In this document: in pieces, positions 1-5,921 of the stretch
Numbering within the stretch: position 1 is the stretch's first letter
Layout: every line of letters begins with the position of its first letter
Assembly: GCA_964388235.1 (NCBI GenBank)
Contig: CAYLXN010000018.1
Coordinates: 1 to 12,097 of the forward strand
Length of the DNA stretch: 12,097 nucleotides
Reading direction: 5' to 3'
DNA from: CAYLXN01 sp964388235
GTDB taxonomy: Bacteria; Patescibacteriota; Saccharimonadia; Saccharimonadales; Saccharimonadaceae
The notes under the pieces: generated by a model
Databases searched by the model: none
What the model was told of the DNA's origin: nothing
What the model saw: the letters and a program-made list of their open reading frames with translations, nothing else
Made by a program: the position numbers and the translations under genes

Positions 1-17
1 TAATTTTGTTGTAAAAA

Positions 18-26
18 TGGTATAAT
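18..26 (+). promoter_or_regulatory. Extended -10 promoter of tRNA-Arg
   Basis: TGG-TATAAT reads as an extended -10 element (TGn then TATAAT) ending 10 bases before the tRNA 5' end. A -35 element at normal spacing would fall at or beyond the window edge, so it cannot be judged. It probably drives tRNA-Arg and, by read-through, the two protein genes behind it. Confidence 0.7.
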
Positions 27-36
27 GGAGCTTAGC

Positions 37-113
37 GCCCCGGTAGCTCAACTGGATAGAGCAGATCCGTCCTAAGGATAAGGTTGTAGGTTCGACTCCT
101 GCTCGGGGTACCA
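37..113 (+). tRNA. tRNA-Arg (anticodon CCU)
   Basis: The cloverleaf can be drawn by hand: acceptor 37-43 pairs with 103-109 (two G-U pairs), D stem GCTC/GAGC, anticodon loop GTCCTAA at 69-75 with CCU at 71-73, T stem 86-90/98-102 with loop TTCGACT, discriminator A110 and an encoded CCA at 111-113. The outermost anticodon-stem pair (G64/A80) is a mismatch. It reads AGG arginine codons. The next coding start is only 7 bases past CCA. Confidence 0.95.
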
Positions 114-120
114 GAAAATT

Positions 121-627
121 ATGACTAAAAATCAGCAAACTGACGATTATAGCTTTGACGGCCAGCGTGACGATGAGCAAATTTTTGCTCTGTATCGGCA
201 CGATATTGTCTTTATTTTTAAGTTTTTACTAATCGCCCTGGCTATGATAATAGCTGGGGTTGGTTTGCTAATAGCTTTTGACCATCAAGCGATGAAATAT
301 CTGGCCTGGGGAGTGATAACCTTAGCTTTGATAATTTTGCTGGTGAAATTAGTGCCTTGGTATTTCACGGTGATTATCGTGACTAATCAGCGGCTACGCT
401 ACATCAATCAGCGCGGTTTTTTCAAAAGAACAATTACTGATATCGATTTAAGTTCAATTCAAAATATTGCCTATGACACACCTGGGTTTTTGGCGGATAT
501 GCTGGGGTTTGGTAATATAATTGTTCGAACCGACAGCGGTTCGTTGACTTTGGCGACTATCGCCGAAGCCGAAGAAGCTTACAACCAATTGCAAGATTTA
601 ACAATAAAAGGGGATGATAATGAGTAA
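121..627 (+). CDS. Membrane protein with bacterial PH domain (bPH2/DUF304-like)
   Basis: This 168-residue protein has an acidic N-terminus, two adjacent transmembrane helices (about residues 29-53 and 58-79) and then a cytoplasmic bPH2-type domain (about 80-160). The domain is recognised from the VTNQRLRYINQRGFF stretch, followed by the IDLSSIQNI and GFGNIIVRTDSG segments typical of the DUF304/YdbS group. The family's molecular role is poorly defined; it is generally membrane-associated. No Shine-Dalgarno sequence precedes ATG 121, which lies 7 bases after the tRNA-Arg CCA, so tRNA 3' processing would leave an almost leaderless mRNA. It overlaps the next gene and is probably co-transcribed with it. 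The domain call is confident; the function is unknown. Confidence 0.85.
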   Translation: MTKNQQTDDYSFDGQRDDEQIFALYRHDIVFIFKFLLIALAMIIAGVGLLIAFDHQAMKYLAWGVITLALIILLVKLVPWYFTVIIVTNQRLRYINQRGFFKRTITDIDLSSIQNIAYDTPGFLADMLGFGNIIVRTDSGSLTLATIAEAEEAYNQLQDLTIKGDDNE

Positions 628-1699
628 AATTTTTAAGCGTAATAAAAAAGACAAGGCCAGTGCTAGCGCTGAACAAGCCAAACAATCAGCTAATGGCCGA
701 ATCACTAATGCCACAATTGAACATTATCGCCAAGAGATTTTATCAAAAGCTAGTCAATATAAAACCCCAATCGAAGCTAGTCGGGCGGTTTTGGTGCGAC
801 GAACTATTTTGATCGCTAGCTTGGCGATTATCATCTTTATCGGCATCTTTCTGTTTGGCGTTTATAAGCGAGGCAATACTAGCGAGTTCGTTTATAATGT
901 GTCAAAAGTTATTCCTTTGCCAATCGCCACGATTGAACAAGAAAATGTTTTACTTGATGATTATCTAGCGCCGTATCTGGCGTCCAAGCATTACACAGAA
1001 AACAGTAATTTTGCTCAACATCACAACACTGACGCCGATCGAGTTTATCGGCAACAGTCGATTAATACGGCCATCGATGCCGCTTATGCCCGAAAAATTG
1101 TTCGCCAGAATCAAATCGAAGTAACTGATGAGATGGTTGATCAATATTTTCAAAGAACGGCGATCGGTTTTTATAACGCCGACCAATTATTGGCCAACAA
1201 AGCCAGTCAAGTAATCGAAACTGATTTTGGAATGAGTGTCGATGATTATCGCAATATTTTAATTAAAAACGCCTTGATGGTCCGTTTGGCCTCGATTTCG
1301 GTTGATGACGATGCTAAGAAATTAGCTGAAGAAATTGACAGCCAAATCAAAAAAGATGGCTCGAATTTTGACCAAGTGATCAAAAAATATGAACAAGATC
1401 AACGGGTGGTTATCACCAGTTACTCTGAAGTGCCGCACACTAACAACGATAGCGGTCGATCGGTTCAGGCGTTGAAGCTCCAGCCCAAGCAAGTGTCTGA
1501 TTTCTTCAATGAAGAGCGGGGTGGTGACTATACGATTGTGCAATTAATTAGCAAGGACGACAAAAAACTTAGTTTTAAATCAATCACGGTGCTTTTGACC
1601 AAATTTCGCCAGACGGTGGAAAAGCTCAAACAGGACCAGCTTCACTTCTACATTGATACCAGTGGAATTTACGAAGAACAAGACAATCAGCCGCAATAA
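620..1699 (+). CDS. Membrane-anchored SurA/PpiC-like protein
   Basis: The 359-residue protein has a basic, Ala/Lys-rich cytoplasmic N-terminus, one transmembrane helix (about 62-82) and a long extracytoplasmic region. The segment around 97-125 (VIPLPIATIEQENVLLDDYL...) resembles the SurA N-terminal chaperone domain, where it usually reads as 'A-x-V-N-G-E-x-I' and an alpha helix. Helical stretches follow, then a C-terminal part (about 245-345) resembling a degraded parvulin domain (LQPKQVSDFF..GGDYTIVQLISK). A secreted-protein folding helper is inferred; isomerase activity is doubtful. ATG 620 is preferred over ATG 614 because AGGGG (609-613) sits 6 bases before it but directly abuts 614. It overlaps the PH-domain gene by 8 bases, suggesting translational coupling. 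Confidence 0.65.
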   Translation: MSKIFKRNKKDKASASAEQAKQSANGRITNATIEHYRQEILSKASQYKTPIEASRAVLVRRTILIASLAIIIFIGIFLFGVYKRGNTSEFVYNVSKVIPLPIATIEQENVLLDDYLAPYLASKHYTENSNFAQHHNTDADRVYRQQSINTAIDAAYARKIVRQNQIEVTDEMVDQYFQRTAIGFYNADQLLANKASQVIETDFGMSVDDYRNILIKNALMVRLASISVDDDAKKLAEEIDSQIKKDGSNFDQVIKKYEQDQRVVITSYSEVPHTNNDSGRSVQALKLQPKQVSDFFNEERGGDYTIVQLISKDDKKLSFKSITVLLTKFRQTVEKLKQDQLHFYIDTSGIYEEQDNQPQ

Positions 1700-1710
1700 T
1701 TTAAGCTTCA

Positions 1711-1737
1711 AATAAAAAACAACTCATAAACTATGAG
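1711..1737 (-). terminator. Intrinsic terminator of tRNA-Asp
   Basis: On the minus strand CTCATA-GTT-TATGAG (1737 to 1723) forms a 6-bp stem with a 3-base loop, followed by TTGTTTTTTATT. It lies just past the tRNA-Asp CCA end. It may also slow transcription arriving from the upstream plus-strand operon, but the U tract is only on the minus strand. Confidence 0.7.
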
Positions 1738-1744
1738 ATGTTTC

Positions 1745-1822
1745 TGGCGGGTCCGACCGGATTCGAACCGGCGATCTCCTCCGTGACAGGGAGGCGTGAT
1801 AGGCCATCTTCACTACGGACCC
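1745..1822 (-). tRNA. tRNA-Asp (anticodon GUC)
   Basis: Minus-strand cloverleaf: acceptor GGGTCCG/CGGACCC (perfect), D stem GTGA/TCAC with GG in the loop, anticodon stem CCTCC/GGAGG around loop CTGTCAC (anticodon GTC), T loop TTCGAAT, discriminator G and encoded CCA. It reads GAC/GAU. It is convergent with the SurA-like gene and divergent from tRNA-Thr. Confidence 0.96.
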
Positions 1823-1834
1823 GTAAGTTATCAT

Positions 1835-1863
1835 ATAATAGCAGAGTTGATTGTAAATTTCAA
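1835..1863 (-). promoter_or_regulatory. Sigma-70-type promoter of tRNA-Asp
   Basis: On the minus strand TTGAAA (1863-1858) and TATTAT (1840-1835) are separated by exactly 17 bases. The predicted start site is just before the tRNA 5' end at 1822. Confidence 0.7.
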
Positions 1864-1878
1864 CTATTTTTGTCAACA

Positions 1879-1887
1879 TGTTATAAT
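1879..1887 (+). promoter_or_regulatory. Extended -10 promoter of tRNA-Thr
   Basis: TGT-TATAAT forms an extended -10 element ending 15 bases before the tRNA 5' end. No good -35 is visible; TTTCAA at 1858-1863 would be 18 bases away and is the complement of the tRNA-Asp -35. Confidence 0.65.
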
Positions 1888-1902
1888 AACTTTAGTTTAT
1901 TT

Positions 1903-1978
1903 GCCGCCGTAGCTCAGTTGGTAGAGCGACGCACTCGTAACGCGTAGGTCATCAGTTCAATCCTGGTCGGCGGCTCCA
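1903..1978 (+). tRNA. tRNA-Thr (anticodon CGU)
   Basis: Acceptor GCCGCCG/CGGCGGC is perfect, D stem GCTC/GAGC, anticodon loop CTCGTAA gives CGU, T loop is TTCAATC, discriminator U at 1975, CCA encoded at 1976-1978. The innermost anticodon-stem pair is A/C, a mismatch. It reads ACG. Its UCCA 3' end is complementary to the UGGA of the thrS T-box leader at 6010-6013. Confidence 0.95.
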
Positions 1979-1995
1979 ACAATTAAATTATTTCC

Positions 1996-2028
1996 AACAA
2001 CTGAAAGCTGATCAGTTGTTTTTTGTTT
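1996..2028 (+). terminator. Intrinsic terminator of tRNA-Thr
   Basis: AACAACTGA (1996-2004) pairs with TCAGTTGTT (2012-2020) in a 9-bp stem, and a U-rich tract runs through 2028. It begins 18 bases after the tRNA CCA. Confidence 0.85.
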
Positions 2029-2031
2029 GAC

Positions 2032-2060
2032 TTGCAAAACCGAGCAATAAAACCTATAAT
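2032..2060 (+). promoter_or_regulatory. Promoter of the small membrane protein/glycosyltransferase pair
   Basis: TTGCAA (2032-2037) and TATAAT (2055-2060) with 17-base spacing. The predicted start near 2067 gives a leader of about 40 bases. A weaker TATAAA at 2099-2104, close to ATG 2108, could act as a second start. Confidence 0.6.
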
Positions 2061-2107
2061 GATTGCAGGTAATTTGTTAAGTTTATCGACTTCACAATTA
2101 TAAAATT

Positions 2108-2485
2108 ATGGCAGGTAAAGCAAAAACAACCCAATGGTACAAAATTATCCTCAAAGATAAGCTAGTTTTGGGTTTGTCGATTGGTCTTTTAATTGTCAGC
2201 TTGATCTTTATCGCTTTTTCATTATTTCAAATCAAGCCAGCCGAGCTGCGGATTATGTCGCGCTACAACGGCTTCAGTTCGCCTTATTATTACCGCAACG
2301 AATGGTATTATTTATTTGGTTGGCCAATTTTGGCGGTTATTATCGGGGTAATTAACAACGCCATTGGCATCAAACTACTAGTCAAGCGCCAGAAACCGGC
2401 TTCAATTTTAGTCTTGAGTCTGTCAATTTTTATCTTGTTTTTAATGTTTTTCGTTTTTTCAAGAATTATTAATTTACCGAGGTAA
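2108..2485 (+). CDS. Small membrane protein with three transmembrane helices
   Basis: I do not recognise the family. The 125 residues hold a short basic N-terminus and three clear hydrophobic helices at about 21-42, 70-92 and 98-120. Between helices 1 and 2 lies an aromatic loop (RYNGFSSPYYYRNEWYYLFGWP, about 52-73) that is probably extracytoplasmic. There is no recognisable Shine-Dalgarno before the ATG. The stop codon overlaps the GAGGT ribosome-binding site of the glycosyltransferase gene six bases downstream, so the two are almost certainly co-transcribed. A partner or accessory subunit for the glycosyltransferase is an inference from this layout only. Confidence 0.75.
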   Translation: MAGKAKTTQWYKIILKDKLVLGLSIGLLIVSLIFIAFSLFQIKPAELRIMSRYNGFSSPYYYRNEWYYLFGWPILAVIIGVINNAIGIKLLVKRQKPASILVLSLSIFILFLMFFVFSRIINLPR

Positions 2486-2491
2486 TAAATC

Positions 2492-4210
2492 ATGACAAAA
2501 TCAACCAATAACCCCAATTTCATGAGAGAAATTCCCACTGGCAAGCGCAGTCGGGCCTATCGTTTTTGGGAGATGATAGTGCCGCTTCTGACATTGACGG
2601 TGCTGTTGTTGTGTATTATTTTATCGTGGATAAATCCACTTTGCGGGGCGCTGTATGTACTGGTGATTGTGGTATTTGTGTTTGTCAAAGGAGTGGCGAT
2701 CGCTATTAGCACTATCAAAGGCAAGAAAAGGATGGACAAAGCGATGGTGGTTGATTGGCATCAGCGACTGTTGGATCTAGAGGAAGGGCGGCCTTTTCAC
2801 GGTGATCAGCAGGAATTTGGCTATCAAGACCATCTGGACAAAATCGCTTATTATCAGGCGGAGGACAGTGACTGTCCGCGGGTGGATCAAGTTTATAATT
2901 TAGTGATTGTGGCGGCTTACAATGAACCGTTTGAGGTTATTGATACGACCATCGGCTATGTTTTGGACTCATTTTACAACAAACAACAGATGATCATTTG
3001 CTTGGCGTACGAACAGCGAGGCGGTGAGGCGATGGCTAAAACTGCTAAAAAATTAACTGACAAATACAAATCAAAGTTTTTTGATTTTGTGGCGATCGAG
3101 CACCCAGCGGGCATGCCGAATGAAGTGATCGGTAAAGGCGGAAACATTACTTTTGCTGGTAAAGAAATGAGCAAGTATTGTCGAGACAAGGGGATTGACT
3201 CCAAAGATGTCTTGGTGACGACACTTGATTGCGATAATAAACCGCACTTTACTTATTTCGATAACATTACTTATGAATTTATCACCAATGTTGAGCGCAA
3301 ATATCTTTCTTACCAGCCGATTGCCGTGTTTACGGGCAATGTTTGGGACGTGCCAGCGCCGATGCGAGTGATTGCTTTTACTAATTCTTTCTGGAATATC
3401 ATTTCTACAACTCGTCAGCACAGTTTGCGTAACTTTGCCTCGCATGCCCAGCCGCTCGACGCTCTTGAGGAGATGGATTTTTGGAGTACTCGCACGGTGG
3501 TCGAGGATGGCCATCAATTTTGGCGCAGCTACTTCCATTTCAAGGGTAATTATGCAGTTTTGCCAATTTCAGTGCCAATCTATCAGGATGCTGTGATTGC
3601 CGATAATTATTTCAAGAGTCTTAAGGCGCAGTTTATTCAGCTGCGGCGTTGGTCTTACGGGGTGTCGGACGTGCCCTACGTGGCGACCAATGTTTGGCGG
3701 ATGCGTCGTGAGTTGCCGTTGTTTGATGCGGTAGCTAAGCTGATTCGGTTGATGGAAGGCTTTGTGTCGCAGGCTACATCGCCGTTATTGATCGCTTTTG
3801 GTGGTTGGGTGCCGCTGTTAGTTAGCCGACTATCTTACCGTAGTTTTGCCGCTCATCAGCTGCCGACGACTGTGGCAACGATTCAGCAAATTGCTATGAT
3901 TGCTTTGGTTGCGACCATCTTTCTGTCGCTGCAGATGTTGCCACCTAGGCCAAGGCGCTACAGGCGAAGTCGTGAAATTGGTATGCTATTGCAATGGGTT
4001 TTGGTGCCTGCTACCGCTGTTTTCTACGCCTCGTTCACTGCTCTGAACGCCCAAATGCGGTTATTATCAGGTAAATATTTAGATAAGTTTGATGTAACTG
4101 AGAAAAAAGTGGTTGACGACAATACGGGTAAAAATTCGAAGAAGGCTGATAAGGCAAAAGCTCAGACTGAAGATGGGTCAAAAACGGCTACTTCAGAAGA
4201 TGATAAATAG
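2492..4210 (+). CDS. Membrane glycosyltransferase, family 2 (GT-A, QxxRW type)
   Basis: The 572-residue protein has two N-terminal membrane helices (about 28-48 and 52-72), a cytoplasmic GT-A domain (about 130-400), then hydrophobic segments at about 425-445, 460-482 and 497-517. GT2 marks are visible in order: AAYNE (141-145), metal-binding DCD (246-248, in TLDCDNKPH), acidic VVEDG (336-340, probable base D339) and QLRRW (383-387), the QxxRW signature of processive membrane GT2 enzymes. This layout resembles enzymes that make or export polysaccharide or glycolipid; donor and acceptor cannot be read. The last 40 residues are a charged, probably disordered Lys/Asp/Thr tail. GAGGT at 2479-2483 supports the start. 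Confidence 0.85.
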   Translation: MTKSTNNPNFMREIPTGKRSRAYRFWEMIVPLLTLTVLLLCIILSWINPLCGALYVLVIVVFVFVKGVAIAISTIKGKKRMDKAMVVDWHQRLLDLEEGRPFHGDQQEFGYQDHLDKIAYYQAEDSDCPRVDQVYNLVIVAAYNEPFEVIDTTIGYVLDSFYNKQQMIICLAYEQRGGEAMAKTAKKLTDKYKSKFFDFVAIEHPAGMPNEVIGKGGNITFAGKEMSKYCRDKGIDSKDVLVTTLDCDNKPHFTYFDNITYEFITNVERKYLSYQPIAVFTGNVWDVPAPMRVIAFTNSFWNIISTTRQHSLRNFASHAQPLDALEEMDFWSTRTVVEDGHQFWRSYFHFKGNYAVLPISVPIYQDAVIADNYFKSLKAQFIQLRRWSYGVSDVPYVATNVWRMRRELPLFDAVAKLIRLMEGFVSQATSPLLIAFGGWVPLLVSRLSYRSFAAHQLPTTVATIQQIAMIALVATIFLSLQMLPPRPRRYRRSREIGMLLQWVLVPATAVFYASFTALNAQMRLLSGKYLDKFDVTEKKVVDDNTGKNSKKADKAKAQTEDGSKTATSEDDK

Positions 4211-4292
4211 AGAGGTTAATTAAAACTATTTAGCTGGCTTCTGCTTGCTCGTTGGCGATTGTGTTTTTTGATTAATGACAAGGCTGTGATAG

Positions 4293-4320
4293 TTGGAGCC
4301 CGAGGGGCTTCAATTTTTTT
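4293..4320 (+). terminator. Terminator after the glycosyltransferase gene
   Basis: TTGGAGCCC (4293-4301) pairs with GGGCTTCAA (4305-4313), one G-U pair, with a GAG loop and seven Ts (4314-4320). It lies about 80 bases past the glycosyltransferase stop codon. Confidence 0.9.
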
Positions 4321-4512
4321 GGCTGATGGTTTGGCGTGAAGCGAGCAAGGCGGCTGTGGTTAGTGATTTAGTTTTAAATTAACTCTTGGTGCTTGGTGAT
4401 TATTAGTCTGATGATATTAAAAGGTGTTTGTTGGTATTCTACTTTGGTTTGAGGGTGAGATTTAATTTAGCAAACTTGGCTTTAGCGGCATGGCGATTTT
4501 GTCGAAAGGCGA

Positions 4513-4541
4513 TTGACAAACCGCTTATTTTTATCTAATAT
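4513..4541 (+). promoter_or_regulatory. Orphan consensus promoter
   Basis: TTGACA (4513-4518), 17-base spacer, TAATAT (4536-4541). It points into 4548-4697, where no plus-strand gene follows; the next gene lies on the minus strand. It could drive a small RNA or antisense transcript to the alkD-like gene. The -35 is half of an inverted repeat with TTTGTCAA at 4550-4557. Confidence 0.5.
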
Positions 4542-4697
4542 TATTAATTTTTGTCAACCGAACATTCTTCACGCGAAAATTGAATAGTGATATAAAAAAG
4601 CTAGGCCTCAGGCTAAAACGCTAGTGGAAAACTTTTGAAACATGGGGATAATAAAAAATAACTAAGACAATTGGTTGTTAGCTATAATTAGCCTATA

Positions 4698-5411
4698 CTA
4701 CTTCGTCTTTAGTTTTTGACGTAGAGTTCTAATAATTTGTTTCTGTTGGTCGTCAAAACAACGCGACTCAAGCATTTTTTGGAGAGCTTTGGCTTTGGTC
4801 CAGGGGTCGATCGGGGCGGTCGTGACTTCATCAATAGTTAGATGATAAAATTTAACAGCAGCACTGGCGTAGAGCCAGGCCATCCCCATTTTGACGTAGT
4901 AGCCGTTGTGCTTGACTTGGCGCAAGCGGTCAAAGACCGATTTAATACGATCTTCGGTTAAAAAATTGCCCATCATCTCAACCACGCCGTAGCGAACAGT
5001 GAATTCGTGAGGTGAGCTAAGGCAATCATCAGCAAAATCCCACCACTGATCTAGATCGTGGCGGCGCTTGGGGACGAAACTGTCAATTTCTGCCCAGCTA
5101 TCGACCAACTTGAGGTATTTTTTGGCTAATTCGATCTGTTCAGCGCTCGACAACGATGAATAAGTGATCGTCAATCCAGCCAGCAGGGTATTTTCATAGA
5201 TTTTCGGGTCAATCGAGTTTAATAATTGATCAATGTCTTTAAGGCTACTGTCTTTGGCCAGTTTTTGGGCTAGTTTTCGTAAATCAGGAATTCGCACGCC
5301 GAGGACGGTTTTATTGGTATTAACAATCCGTTTGTTGAATTGAGCATATTCTTCATTGCCCTCAGTTAACTCGAGCAATAAACTATTGATGGTGGCGATA
5401 TTATTAATCAT
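4698..5411 (-). CDS. AlkD-like DNA alkylation repair glycosylase
   Basis: The 237 residues match the HEAT-like-repeat DNA_alkylation family (COG4912), which excises alkylated bases such as N3- and N7-alkylpurines without base flipping. Family marks include VLGVRIPDLRKLAQKLAK (36-53) and the terminal ESRCFDDQQKQIIRTLRQKLK. Residues W106, D110, R140 and W179 match by spacing the Bacillus cereus AlkD set W109, D113, R148 and W187, so the protein is probably active. Length is normal for the family. No Shine-Dalgarno precedes the ATG; a possible -10 (TAAAAT, minus, 5427-5422) would give a nearly leaderless mRNA, though read-through from the tRNA-Val array is also possible. It stands alone. Confidence 0.9.
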   Translation of the reverse strand: MINNIATINSLLLELTEGNEEYAQFNKRIVNTNKTVLGVRIPDLRKLAQKLAKDSSLKDIDQLLNSIDPKIYENTLLAGLTITYSSLSSAEQIELAKKYLKLVDSWAEIDSFVPKRRHDLDQWWDFADDCLSSPHEFTVRYGVVEMMGNFLTEDRIKSVFDRLRQVKHNGYYVKMGMAWLYASAAVKFYHLTIDEVTTAPIDPWTKAKALQKMLESRCFDDQQKQIIRTLRQKLKTK

Positions 5412-5442
5412 AATTAATCTAATTTTAATCTATTTTTGAACT

Positions 5443-5468
5443 AAACAAAATACCCACCAAAAGGTGAG
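5443..5468 (-). terminator. Terminator of the tRNA-Val array
   Basis: On the minus strand CTCACC-TTTT-GGTGGG (5468-5453) forms a 6-bp stem with one G-U pair, followed by TATTTTGTTT. It begins 7 bases past the tRNA-Val CCA. Confidence 0.75.
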
Positions 5469-5475
5469 TAGTTTG

Positions 5476-5552
5476 TGGTGGGCGGTATAGGACTTGAACC
5501 TATGACCTCATCCACGTCAAGGATGCGCTCTAGCCAACTGAGCTAACCGCCC
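5476..5552 (-). tRNA. tRNA-Val (anticodon GAC)
   Basis: Minus-strand cloverleaf: acceptor GGGCGGT/ACCGCCC (perfect), D stem GCTC/GAGC, anticodon stem CATCC/GGATG around loop TTGACGT (anticodon GAC), T loop TTCAAGT, discriminator A and encoded CCA. Base 37 is G rather than the A seen in the E. coli Val(GAC) tRNA. It is the last and only intact member of a four-unit array. Confidence 0.95.
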
Positions 5553-5562
5553 GTATTTTGAA

Positions 5563-5649
5563 TGGTGCTTTTCTAGGGTGCTAAATCTGCTGGCATCTTG
5601 CACATCCAAGGATGCGTCATCGATTCGGTGCCAACTGAGCTAACCGCCC
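5563..5649 (-). repeat. tRNA-Val-like unit, copy A2 (proximal to tRNA-Val)
   Basis: This 87-base unit reads on the minus strand. It begins with the same first 20 bases as tRNA-Val (GGGCGGTTAGCTCAG...), diverges where the D stem should close, carries a GCATCCTTGGATG remnant of the anticodon arm without a usable loop, and ends in GCACCA. It has no acceptor 3' strand complementary to GGGCGGT and no T arm, so it cannot be an ordinary tRNA. A 10-base spacer (5553-5562) separates it from the real tRNA-Val. Unit plus spacer (5553-5649) is identical to copy A1 (5744-5840). Confidence 0.85.
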
Positions 5650-5659
5650 ATAAAATGTA

Positions 5660-5743
5660 TGGTGCTTTCGGGAAGTAACTTGATTGGCGTTCCGTGCATC
5701 CAAGGATGCGTCATCGATTCAGTGCCAACTGAGCTAACCGCCC
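5660..5743 (-). repeat. tRNA-Val-like unit, copy B (middle)
   Basis: This 84-base unit shares the first 47 bases with copies A, with a single C/T difference, then has an unrelated 3' half until the final AAAGCACCA. The 3' half contains GGAA and TTCC segments that could form a hairpin of its own. It lacks an acceptor complement and T arm. Its 10-base A/T-rich spacer (5650-5659) differs in sequence from the A spacers but has the same length. Confidence 0.85.
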
Positions 5744-5753
5744 GTATTTTGAA

Positions 5754-5840
5754 TGGTGCTTTTCTAGGGTGCTAAATCTGCTGGCATCTTGCACATCCAA
5801 GGATGCGTCATCGATTCGGTGCCAACTGAGCTAACCGCCC
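5754..5840 (-). repeat. tRNA-Val-like unit, copy A1 (promoter-proximal)
   Basis: Base-for-base identical to copy A2, including the spacer (97 bases in total, offset 191). It is the first unit after the putative minus-strand promoter at 5881-5889. GCATC(C)TTG and CAAGATGC within it can form a hairpin with a GATGTG loop that competes with the shorter CATC/GATG pairing. Confidence 0.85.
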
Positions 5841-5880
5841 GCATATATAATTATCATCGAGTTATCGCTCGAGTGTTGTT

Positions 5881-5889
5881 ATTATATCA
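5881..5889 (-). promoter_or_regulatory. Putative extended -10 promoter of the tRNA-Val array
   Basis: On the minus strand TGA-TATAAT (5889-5881) is an extended -10 element. Transcription from about 5874 would run through all three units and tRNA-Val to the terminator at 5443-5468. No -35 is visible. A short CGAG/CTCG hairpin lies in the leader. Its -10 is 23 bases from the thrS -10 on the other strand. Confidence 0.55.
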
Positions 5890-5906
5890 CAAATTATTTA
5901 ATTTTA

Positions 5907-5915
5907 TGCTATAAT
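5907..5915 (+). promoter_or_regulatory. Extended -10 promoter of the T-box/thrS transcript
   Basis: TGC-TATAAT is an extended -10 element. A start near 5922 gives the 160-base leader that contains the T-box. Confidence 0.7.
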
Positions 5916-5921
5916 TTAACC

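Larger units (their letters stand above)
4211..4697. other. 487-base intergenic region without a recognisable gene
   Basis: No open reading frame of useful length was found on either strand. The first half is G/T-rich and holds the glycosyltransferase terminator at 4293-4320, flanked by distant complementary segments (CTTGCTCG near 4248 and CGAGCAAG near 4341). The second half is A/T-rich and holds a consensus promoter (4513-4541), a TTGACAAA/TTTGTCAA inverted repeat and a weak minus-strand hairpin near 4658-4678 followed by T-rich sequence that may end the alkD-like gene. Confidence 0.6.

Noticed and set aside
1738..1947. 69-residue frame starting GPTGFEPAISSV
   Set aside because: It is a translation of the tRNA-Asp complement and part of tRNA-Thr; this peptide is a well-known false gene across tRNAs.
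3071..3538. 155-residue minus-strand frame
   Set aside because: It lies wholly inside the glycosyltransferase gene, has no family resemblance and no promoter or ribosome-binding site.
4240..4352. Structured RNA formed by CTTGCTCG/CGAGCAAG around the terminator
   Set aside because: Only about 8 base pairs across roughly 90 bases, with no other support; noted within the gap entry instead.
5563..5840. CRISPR array
   Set aside because: The repeated part (47 bases) includes tRNA sequence, only three units exist, the two outer interiors are identical and no cas genes are nearby.
5476..5840. Integration site (att) of a mobile element in tRNA-Val
   Set aside because: Integrases usually duplicate the tRNA 3' half; here the 5' half is repeated, and no integrase or foreign cargo lies beside it.
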